Shown one piece after another: positions 5,985-11,254 of a stretch of DNA of 11,254 nucleotides (the first letter of the stretch is position 1; each line of letters opens with the position of its first letter). The DNA lies in contig JABYQU010000105.1 of the NCBI GenBank assembly GCA_022264855.1, positions 1-11,254 of the forward strand, read 5' to 3'. The notes under the pieces were generated by a model, which worked only from the letters and a program-made list of their open reading frames with translations, made no database searches and had not been told where the DNA came from. Origin of the DNA: Lenzites betulinus (lineage: Eukaryota > Basidiomycota > Agaricomycetes > Polyporales > Polyporaceae). The position numbers and the translations under genes were made by a program.

Positions 5985-8264
5985 TCAGGCGGCGACCAGT
6001 TGCCGGGCCAGTGCGACCTCGACGGAATCACCATCCTGGTTCAGGACATCCAGCCCCGATTCGGGTACATCGCCCGAGGTGGACTGCGAGACCATGATCT
6101 TCTTGGCCATCAGTTCGAGGCATGTCATCTGCGAGGAACCGGCGTAGCCGAGATAGATCACGCGCACGGGGTGCTTCTGCCCGATGCGCCAGGAGCGGCG
6201 GGCCGCCTGCTGGAGCGAGTACACGTTGTAGCCCGACTGCATGAACACGATTGTCGGGAAATCCAACAGGTCCAATCCCGTCTTGACCAACTCGGGGTTG
6301 GTGATGAGCACGTCGATGCCACGATCCAGTTGCTCGGCAATCCAGTCCTCGCGGCGGCTTGCATCCACGCTCGCGCGCAGCACCGCCACCTTGAAACCTT
6401 CCTGCTCCAGCAGTACCTTCAGGCGCGACGTGGTGTCGCGCGTGCCGGTATAGACCGTGTAGGCGAGGACCTTGCGGCCCTGCGCCTTCTCCTGTTTGCA
6501 GATATCGATCAGCTCACGCTCCTTGGGGCTGATCTCGAACTCGTTGAACTGAGCCGGGACGAACGCCAAGGTGTTGCGCGTGCGCGGATGCACCACGGTT
6601 TCCGACCGGAAGCAGCAATCCGGCCAGGCCAGCAGCACGTTGAGGACCACACCCAGCAGAGTCGTATCGCGTCGCGCCAGAGCCTGTTTCAGCTCCGCGG
6701 TCAGCCGGCCCGCCAGATCGCGGTAGGCCGCGGCTTGCGCCGTGTCCATCGCGACTTCGCGGAACTCTTCGTCATACGGCGGCAGGACGTTGCCGCCGAT
6801 GTCCTTGAGCTTGAGGAAGATCGTGAACGGCAGGATGCAGCGCAAGACGCCCTTGGGGCCGAAGCCCGGGGCTTTGACCGTGCGCACCGATACCTTGGTG
6901 CCCTTGGCCGTCTTGTGCGCCGTGCCGGCGCTCTCGGAGTAGATGTCCTTCAAGACCCCGTGATCGCGCATGAACGCCATCGCGGCCGAGGTCATGCTGC
7001 CGCTCGTGGTCGGGCGGTAGCCGTCTTCGATCATCCGCCCGGGAAGGGCTCGGAACAGCAGGTAGAACAGGTCGTCCCCGTAGCCGCCCATCAACGTGCC
7101 GGTCAGCAGCAAGGTTTTGCGAGCCTTCGCCGCCAGCACGCCCATGGCTTGGCCCTGGGCACTGCCGCCGTTCTTGTACTCGTGTGCCTCGTCGGCGATG
7201 AGCAGGTCGAACGTGCCTTGCGGCAGGTATCTCTTGATGAACTCGGACGGCTGATAGCCGCCCTCGCCAAACCCGAACTCCATGTTGGCCATCGCGCGTT
7301 CCATGCGCGTGGCCTGACGGTCGGAGAACACCAGTTCGCCGTTGCCGTCCATGAGGTTGATGAACTCATGGATGTTGTCGCCGAGCATCGAGGCCAGGAA
7401 GCCGTCGCCGAACTTCTGCATCAGCTTCTGCGCGGTGACTTCCCCGATGGTCGGGATGCGCTTCAAGGCTTTGAGGACGGCCGAGGACTGATCGCTGCCG
7501 GACAGGCTTCTCGGGCGGATCAGCGTCCACAGGGGGGCGGCGCAGTGGCTGCACTTCCTGCGGGATTCCTCGGCTTCGAGTTCGACCGGGTTGACCGGCT
7601 CGCCGTCGAGATCGGTGATGACCGTGCCGCAGTCCGGGCACGCTGCCACGTTGCCGTGGCGGGTACGCCGCTGAGTGAAGACAGGCTTCCAGTGGAACCC
7701 CATCCGCATCCTGACGCGCCCCAGGACAAAGAACTCCTGGCCCGTGGGCTGCACGCCCAACTGCTCGCGTAGCTTGATGAGCTTGACCAAGGTATCGGGG
7801 CCGTTGAGCACCCACACCTTGGCGCCTGCTACCGTCTCCTGGATCTCGCGCCGCCACTTGTAAACAAGGTGCGGCGGCGAAAGAACCAAGGTGCGGCGGT
7901 AGCCTTCGGCGTTGAGCACGGCGGCCGTGGCGATGCCGACGGTCGTCTTGCCGCAGCCCATTTCGCCATTGACGATCGCGGCATGTTCGCCACGGTCAAT
8001 CAGCAGCTCGGCGGCGGCATGGACGACTTCGGCCTGGGCCTGGAACAGCTTGCGCTTGAGGCTGGCGACGATGAGCTGGCGATGTGCCTGCGGTTGGCCG
8101 GTATAGACCGGCGGATTAGCGCTGTTGAGGGCGTCGAGCAGTTCGTCGCCGAACTCGCCGACGAAATCCTGAAGGCTCAGGGTCAGAGGGGAAGATTCCG
8201 CATCGAGCAGTTCGCCCTGTACGGGCGCGGCTTCAGCGGCATTGGTTTCGAGATCGAGGGACAT
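5985..8264 (-). CDS. SNF2/DEAH-type helicase with zinc-ribbon-like insertion
   Basis: A 759-residue superfamily 2 ATPase. An acidic N terminus precedes the helicase core: motif I GEMGCGKT (100-107), motif Ia region TLVLSPPHLVYKWRREI, motif II DEAH (358-361), motif III LLLTGTLMGG (385-394), and a C-terminal RecA-like lobe with VLAYTVYTGTRDTT, VLITNPELVKTGLDLLDFP and motif VI QQAARRSWRIGQ (685-696), which is typical of the SNF2 branch. Between motifs I and II is an insertion with CPDC (209-212) and CSHC (238-241), spaced to bind one zinc. It should translocate on double-stranded DNA and remodel bound proteins. The ATG at 8264 has GGAG 8 bases upstream; an in-frame ATG 18 codons earlier lies in a hairpin region and is rejected. 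Context next to a DNA methyltransferase suggests work on the element's own DNA. Confidence 0.9.
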   Translation of the reverse strand: MSLDLETNAAEAAPVQGELLDAESSPLTLSLQDFVGEFGDELLDALNSANPPVYTGQPQAHRQLIVASLKRKLFQAQAEVVHAAAELLIDRGEHAAIVNGEMGCGKTTVGIATAAVLNAEGYRRTLVLSPPHLVYKWRREIQETVAGAKVWVLNGPDTLVKLIKLREQLGVQPTGQEFFVLGRVRMRMGFHWKPVFTQRRTRHGNVAACPDCGTVITDLDGEPVNPVELEAEESRRKCSHCAAPLWTLIRPRSLSGSDQSSAVLKALKRIPTIGEVTAQKLMQKFGDGFLASMLGDNIHEFINLMDGNGELVFSDRQATRMERAMANMEFGFGEGGYQPSEFIKRYLPQGTFDLLIADEAHEYKNGGSAQGQAMGVLAAKARKTLLLTGTLMGGYGDDLFYLLFRALPGRMIEDGYRPTTSGSMTSAAMAFMRDHGVLKDIYSESAGTAHKTAKGTKVSVRTVKAPGFGPKGVLRCILPFTIFLKLKDIGGNVLPPYDEEFREVAMDTAQAAAYRDLAGRLTAELKQALARRDTTLLGVVLNVLLAWPDCCFRSETVVHPRTRNTLAFVPAQFNEFEISPKERELIDICKQEKAQGRKVLAYTVYTGTRDTTSRLKVLLEQEGFKVAVLRASVDASRREDWIAEQLDRGIDVLITNPELVKTGLDLLDFPTIVFMQSGYNVYSLQQAARRSWRIGQKHPVRVIYLGYAGSSQMTCLELMAKKIMVSQSTSGDVPESGLDVLNQDGDSVEVALARQLVAA

Positions 8265-8275
8265 GGTGATGCTCC

Positions 8276-8323
8276 AAAGAAAATGGGGCATGCACCACCC
8301 CCAGTGGGGCAGTGGCATGCCCC
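8276..8323 (-). terminator. Attenuator-like hairpin directly before the helicase start
   Basis: On the minus strand a perfect 9-base outer stem (GGGGCATGC / GCATGCCCC) encloses a further CAC/GTG and CCCC/GGGG stem around an ACT loop, and is followed by ATTTTCTTT. The GGAGC ribosome binding site of the helicase gene begins right at the end of this T tract. It is preceded by TTCCCACCAC. Structure and T tract look like an intrinsic terminator; the position suggests it sets how much transcription reaches the helicase gene. Confidence 0.75.
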
Positions 8324-8367
8324 GTGGTGGGAAGTAAATCGGCGCGTGGCCGAAGGTGGTTGAAGGT

Positions 8368-8386
8368 GCTGGCCTGGATGGCCAGC
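8368..8386 (-). repeat. Inverted repeat just after the upstream RGDWG gene
   Basis: A perfect 7-base stem (GCTGGCC / GGCCAGC) with a 5-base ATCCA loop, 13 bases after the stop of the gene at 8400-8705. On the minus strand it is preceded by TTCACCC. No T tract. It is the first of two hairpins in this 135-base spacer; the second is at 8276-8323. I see no gene in the spacer. Confidence 0.6.
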
Positions 8387-8399
8387 GGGTGAACCGTGC

Positions 8400-8705
8400 T
8401 CAGTCCTCGGACGGCAGAACGATGACGGTGGCGCGGCGCTCCGCGTCGGTAACGATGCGAATGGCCAGCCCCGGGTGGATCACGTAGTGCGATGCCAGCG
8501 AAGCACCTGATTGAAGCGCGGTGCTGTTGGCCTGCCATTGCTGGACGTTGACGTCGCCCCAGTCACCACGGGTGTGGCGCCTGAAGTACGGGATCGGGTC
8601 GAGGCGACCCGAGCGGACCAGGCGGTCAATGCCTTTGCTGAAGATAAGCGCCCCGATGGGGAACGCCAGCCTCTGGCAGTAGGTTTCGATGCGATGTGAT
8701 GCCAT
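8400..8705 (-). CDS. Small RGDWG-core plasmid/ICE protein (paralogue 1)
   Basis: A 101-residue soluble protein. Its core YFRRHTRGDWGDVNVQQWQAN (RGDWG at 46-50) followed by TALQSGASLASHYVIHP and IVTDAERRATVIVLPSED matches, from memory, a family of about 90-110 residue proteins common on plasmids and ICEs of Burkholderiales and Pseudomonas, with the general pattern RHxxGDWGD, N, then TEADR and TT-LLPE. Some database entries of that family carry misleading restriction-modification names; no methyltransferase or nuclease motif is visible. It is a clear paralogue of the next upstream gene (8796-9116). The ATG has a strong AGGAGG in its leader. Function is unknown. Confidence 0.85.
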   Translation of the reverse strand: MASHRIETYCQRLAFPIGALIFSKGIDRLVRSGRLDPIPYFRRHTRGDWGDVNVQQWQANSTALQSGASLASHYVIHPGLAIRIVTDAERRATVIVLPSED

Positions 8706-8741
8706 GGGCTCCTCCTTGAAAGGTTATTGAGCCACGACACC

Positions 8742-8769
8742 CCTGGCGGAGTGAAGTGGCTCCGTCAGG
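8742..8769 (-). repeat. Inverted repeat between the two RGDWG genes
   Basis: On the minus strand CCTGACGGAG and CTCCGCCAGG form a 10-position stem with one A-C mismatch and an 8-base loop. It follows CATCCA and lies in the 90-base spacer between the paralogues. No T tract follows. The same CCACC-plus-hairpin order is seen in the other spacers of this module. Confidence 0.55.
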
Positions 8770-8795
8770 TGGATGAGAATGACGATGTGGGGCCG

Positions 8796-9116
8796 TCAAA
8801 TCAGATCTTGCTCCTCGGATAGCTGGACCACCGTGGTTTCATGGTCCTCGCTGGTCTTGACGATCAGTGCCAGGTCCGGCGTGATCCTGAACTGCGAGAT
8901 CATTAGGTTGTCCTGTTGGATTGCGACGTTGTTGGCTTGGCGGGTGGCCTCGTCGATCTCGCCCCAGTCACCGCGCACGTGGCGCTGGACATAGGCCAAG
9001 GGGTCGATCAGGCCTTTGCGTGCCAACCAATGCACCTTCTCGCTCAACTTCAGCGTACCCGGTGCGAACAACGGTTGCTTCTGCGGCGCGGGCCGCTTGA
9101 ACGGGTTTGCGAACAT
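8796..9116 (-). CDS. Small RGDWG-core plasmid/ICE protein (paralogue 2)
   Basis: A 106-residue soluble protein. After a Pro-rich start (MFANPFKRPAPQKQP) it has KLSEKVHWLARKGLIDPLAY, then QRHVRGDWGEIDEATRQAN (RGDWG at 48-52), then MISQFRITPDLALIV and TTVVQLSEEQ. Aligned by eye to the gene at 8400-8705 it shares F-x-G-L-S, the G-DP-Y spacing, RH-RGDWG, QAN-A-Q, S, I-P-LA and a TV-L ending, roughly a third of positions. The two are therefore divergent tandem duplicates rather than a recent copy. An AAGGAG lies 7 bases before the ATG. Function is unknown; no catalytic motif is seen. Confidence 0.85.
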   Translation of the reverse strand: MFANPFKRPAPQKQPLFAPGTLKLSEKVHWLARKGLIDPLAYVQRHVRGDWGEIDEATRQANNVAIQQDNLMISQFRITPDLALIVKTSEDHETTVVQLSEEQDLI

Positions 9117-9145
9117 GGTGTTTCTCCTTCGATGTGGGAATAGCA

Positions 9146-9161
9146 GGACGGCAGCGCGTCC
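9146..9161 (-). repeat. Short inverted repeat after the methyltransferase gene
   Basis: A 5-base GC-rich stem (GGACG / CGTCC) with a 6-base loop, starting 6 bases after the methyltransferase stop and preceded on the minus strand by CTCACC. It is weak alone; I list it because position and the preceding CACC match the other spacers. Confidence 0.4.
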
Positions 9162-9167
9162 GGTGAG

Positions 9168-10277
9168 TCAGCGGATGGTCAACACCTCGCCCCGTGTCGC
9201 GGAGCCAGGCGTCATGTCCCACGCGCGGATGACGGGCACAAACTTGTCGGTGAGGATGCGGGTCTCGGCGATCGAGCCGTCTTCGCGTTCGGTGAATTCA
9301 CGCTGGAGCGTCTTGTCCTTGTGGGTGTCACCTTTGACGACGAGCACGCGCCCGGTCTTGGAGCGCACAACCCCCGAGATCGCGCCCGCGGCCAGAGCCA
9401 GGGCGAGATGCCAGTGGGACAAAGCCCGCGCCGGTGGACGCAGCGACTGCTGCGCGGCCCCCAGGTGCGTGTCCAGCGACGGCCAGAGGCCTTGCAGCCT
9501 GCCAACCTCGTCGGCGAACTGCTCGGGCTCCATCGTCACGCGGAAGAAATGCTCCGGCTCGGCCGGACTGGCGGGGACGATGTACGGCAGGAACGGCCAA
9601 TCGCTCGGCAGCTCCTCGGCTTCGACTTCGCCAAGCCCAACCTGCAGCAGCAGATTGCGCACGGCCTTGACGCCATCGGGAGCCTGTTCACGCTGTCGCA
9701 CCCTTCGGCCGAAGATCACCACCTGCTTGAATTGCGTTTCCACCGCTCGGTAGATGCGCAGGTCCGTGTAGTGGCGTGTCAGCCAACCGACCAACTCCGC
9801 GTCGAGCACGTAGCCGGGGACGATGAAGACCAGCACGCCGCCGTACTGCAACAGCGACAGCGAACGCTGATAGAACAGCTTTTCGAGGCGGGCACGGCCC
9901 TGGCCTTGGTAGCCGATGTTGCCGTTGACGTCCTTGGACAGGTCGCCATACGGCGGGTTGAGCCAGAGCAACCCGAAGGATTGCTTGGAGACCATCGTGT
10001 CCATCAGGTCCGCGTGCAGGCAGTGATCGACCAGGCCGCGGGCATGACGTGCCCGCTCCGGGTCGAACTCGACGGCGAACGCCTTGGCCTGCTCGCGCCC
10101 GAGGGCATGGGCGGCTTCGGCGATCGCCACGCCTTCGCCGGCGCAGGGATCGAGGATGCACATCGGCCCGTCGCTGGGCATCAGTGCGTTGAGGGCTCTT
10201 TCGAGCGTGGGTTCGTCGGTCGGGTAGTAACCGTTCTTGGCGAAATTGCGGGCAAGCCGCGGGAACATGAGGGCCAT
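9168..10277 (-). CDS. DUF6094-type N6-adenine DNA methyltransferase
   Basis: A 369-residue protein with a Rossmann-type methyltransferase core near its N terminus: ILDPCAGEGVAIAEAA (motif I, DPCAGEG at 43-49, SAM binding), AVEFDPERARHARG (motif II acidic residue), and LLWLNPPYGD (motif IV, NPPY at 107-110, the catalytic tetrapeptide of N6-adenine methyltransferases). The C-terminal 200 residues or so, including DWPFLPYIVPASPAEPEHFF, are typical of the DUF6094 proteins of ICEs and plasmids (recalled). It probably methylates adenine in DNA, the target sequence being unknown; no restriction endonuclease gene is in the window. The ATG at 10277 is preceded by AGGAGACTTCC. An ATG 13 codons upstream in the same frame lies inside a hairpin and lacks a binding site. 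Confidence 0.88.
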   Translation of the reverse strand: MALMFPRLARNFAKNGYYPTDEPTLERALNALMPSDGPMCILDPCAGEGVAIAEAAHALGREQAKAFAVEFDPERARHARGLVDHCLHADLMDTMVSKQSFGLLWLNPPYGDLSKDVNGNIGYQGQGRARLEKLFYQRSLSLLQYGGVLVFIVPGYVLDAELVGWLTRHYTDLRIYRAVETQFKQVVIFGRRVRQREQAPDGVKAVRNLLLQVGLGEVEAEELPSDWPFLPYIVPASPAEPEHFFRVTMEPEQFADEVGRLQGLWPSLDTHLGAAQQSLRPPARALSHWHLALALAAGAISGVVRSKTGRVLVVKGDTHKDKTLQREFTEREDGSIAETRILTDKFVPVIRAWDMTPGSATRGEVLTIR

Positions 10278-10306
10278 GGAAGTCTCCTGGTTGGCGGGGA
10301 GGAATG

Positions 10307-10334
10307 GCGGAAGCACGCCAAGGCGTGCCTCCGC
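10307..10334 (-). repeat. Inverted repeat in the leader of the methyltransferase gene
   Basis: On the minus strand GCGGA, one mismatch, GCACGCC, two-base centre, GGCGTGC, mismatch, TCCGC: a 12-pair imperfect hairpin beginning seven bases after the upstream stop codon, right after CCCACCT. No T tract follows. The methyltransferase ribosome binding site is about 20 bases further on. It is one of the cleanest examples of the recurring spacer structure. Confidence 0.65.
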
Positions 10335-10341
10335 AGGTGGG

Positions 10342-10989
10342 TCAAGCCGCTACCGCTTCCGGCGTCCAAATCTTGGCCGGATACGGATAGGCGGTGAGTA
10401 CGTCACTTCGGATCAGGGAACCCAGCGCCAGGGTCAGCGCCGGCACGTCGATGGCGAGCCGATGGCCTTCCAACGGCCCGAGGGCGAACGGAAGGCGGGC
10501 CAGCATCTCGCGGGTTTGCAGCAGTTCCAGCACGGTCTCGCGCCAGTGGTCGAGCAGCGGCAACGGGCAGGTGTCCCGCACCAGCATCCACAGGCGGTCA
10601 AGCCGGTGGGAGCTGTCGCGTGGCAGCAATGCCAGCGCGCTGGCGTTGGCCTTGTCGGGCTTCACGCAACGCCGGTCGAACAGCCACACGTTGGACAGCG
10701 AACCGAACAGCGTTCGCCGGTAGGCGCGGGTCATGCGCTTTTCCAGGCGATCGACGTTGCCGACGAACACCGGGACGCTGCCGCCCTGGTCGGTGATGAC
10801 GTGGAACTGGTCCAGTCCTTGCTCGTCGCGCCCGAGGGTCAGGCGAGCGAGGAACTGCTGGACGGCGGTGTCGCGCGCCCAGATGGACAGGAAGATCAGG
10901 TTGCCCTGGTCATCGCCGACGCAGGCGTCGGCCATCACGTCCGGGCATTCGTCGATGCGGTACAGCGTGGAAGAAGTGTTTGCGGGCAT
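10342..10989 (-). CDS. Unrecognised 215-residue ICE protein
   Basis: A 215-residue soluble protein that I do not recognise. It begins MPANTSSTLYRIDECPDVMA and contains GNLIFLSIWARDTAVQQFLARLTLG, an FVGNVDRLEKRMTRAYRRTL segment rich in basic residues, VWLFDRRCVKPDKANASAL, then a Leu-rich helical region (LDRLWMLVRDTCPLPLLDHW onward) and ends AKIWTPEAVAA. No transmembrane segment, signal or nucleotide-binding motif is evident. The start is supported by GAGGAC about 6 bases before the ATG. Codon use and composition match the neighbours. Its position before a DNA methyltransferase and an SNF2 helicase suggests DNA processing or regulation, which is only a guess from context. Confidence 0.8.
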   Translation of the reverse strand: MPANTSSTLYRIDECPDVMADACVGDDQGNLIFLSIWARDTAVQQFLARLTLGRDEQGLDQFHVITDQGGSVPVFVGNVDRLEKRMTRAYRRTLFGSLSNVWLFDRRCVKPDKANASALALLPRDSSHRLDRLWMLVRDTCPLPLLDHWRETVLELLQTREMLARLPFALGPLEGHRLAIDVPALTLALGSLIRSDVLTAYPYPAKIWTPEAVAA

Positions 10990-11026
10990 GGTGGTGTCCT
11001 CGGATGAACGGGAACAGCACCGCCCG

Positions 11027-11047
11027 CCGGGGCAAGTACTGCCCCAG
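11027..11047 (-). repeat. Inverted repeat between the partial gene and the 215-residue gene
   Basis: A GGGGCA / TGCCCC stem with a 5-base loop, extended on the minus strand by one G-T and one C-G pair. It follows TTCCACCCCC, 18 bases after the upstream stop, and lies about 38 bases before the next ATG. No T tract follows on the minus strand, so a role as plain terminator is not supported. Confidence 0.6.
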
Positions 11048-11065
11048 GGGGTGGAAGAAAATCGC

Positions 11066-11254
11066 TCAGTCCGGCTCGAACTGCCGGGTGTGCGGGTTGA
11101 AGTGAAGCGCCTCGTCCACCGCGGTGATCGGCGTGAAGCCGTCCAGGTAGATGTTGTTGAGGTACTGGTCGCGGTAGGTCAGCGCCTGCCGCGCCTGTTC
11201 CTCGGTAAGGCCGTTGCTGATGAAGTACTCCTGCATTTCCTCGTCGGAAGACAC
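11066..11254 (-). CDS. 3' part of an unrecognised gene
   Basis: An open frame enters from the right edge and ends with TGA at 11066. The visible 63 codons include EEMQEYFISNGLTEEQARQA, a helical UBA- or Ca-binding-free region in style, followed by YRDQYLNNIYLDGFTPITAV and ending FNPHTRQFEPD. The first visible codon is GTG, so this could be the true start by coincidence, but the window edge makes that untestable and I treat it as partial. No family is recognised. The codon pattern and the hairpin-containing spacer after it fit the rest of the module. Confidence 0.65.
   Translation of the reverse strand: MSSDEEMQEYFISNGLTEEQARQALTYRDQYLNNIYLDGFTPITAVDEALHFNPHTRQFEPD

Noticed and set aside
5934..7772. 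612-codon open frame on the plus strand opposite the helicase gene
   Set aside because: It is antisense to a gene with complete SF2 helicase motifs. Long antisense frames are common in DNA this rich in G+C, and its translation shows no recognisable motif.
8265..8318. Helicase start 18 codons upstream of 8264
   Set aside because: That N-terminal extension would be encoded by the attenuator-like hairpin, and the 8264 ATG has a well-placed GGAG.
8400..9116. Restriction-modification function for the RGDWG proteins
   Set aside because: I recall such names on relatives in databases, but neither protein has a SAM-binding, NPPY or nuclease motif and both are only about 100 residues long.
5870..11065. 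The set of hairpins as a CRISPR array or mobile repeat family
   Set aside because: Stem sequences differ at each site, spacing follows genes rather than a fixed unit, and no target-site duplications or transposase are seen.

Overview
The window is part of the backbone of an integrative and conjugative element (ICE) of the SPI-7 / PFGI-1 / PAGI-2 / ICEclc class. Base composition is high in G+C throughout. This class occurs in Pseudomonas, Xanthomonadales (Stenotrophomonas, Xanthomonas) and Burkholderiales; the sequence does not decide between them. Every supported gene lies on the minus strand, so the window reads from right (11254) to left (1). No tRNA, rRNA, CRISPR array, insertion sequence, integrase or attachment site was seen. 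No gap between genes exceeds about 135 bases.

Right part (11254 to 5663): a DNA-processing or accessory module. In transcription order it holds the 3' end of an unrecognised gene, an unrecognised 215-residue protein, a DUF6094-type N6-adenine methyltransferase (DPCAGEG and NPPY motifs), two small paralogous proteins sharing an RGDWG core, a 759-residue SNF2/DEAH-type helicase with an inserted four-cysteine zinc-ribbon-like segment, and a 68-residue acidic protein. These genes never overlap. Each spacer between them holds at least one inverted repeat, usually just after a CACC or CCACC motif. Two of the hairpins are followed by T tracts a few bases before, or overlapping, the next ribosome binding site, as in attenuators. 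A strong terminator follows the 68-residue gene and closes the module.

Left part (5515 to 1): the transfer module, packed tightly. It holds a PilL-type lipoprotein (TIGR03748 class), a membrane-anchored coiled-coil protein, a TIGR03759 periplasmic protein with a CAAC motif, a lytic transglycosylase, a TIGR03765 periplasmic protein, the coupling protein TraD, and the first 74 codons of the TIGR03747 membrane protein. Neighbours overlap by 4 or 19 bases or are 4 to 14 bases apart, which suggests one translationally coupled operon. These products should build the envelope-spanning part of the conjugation apparatus, open the peptidoglycan, and dock the DNA substrate through TraD.

The points most worth a second look are: the repeated motif-plus-hairpin layout of the spacers in the right module; the methyltransferase and SNF2 helicase as a possible split counterpart of the P1 DarB protection protein; the small gene enclosed by two terminators; and the RGDWG paralogue pair.
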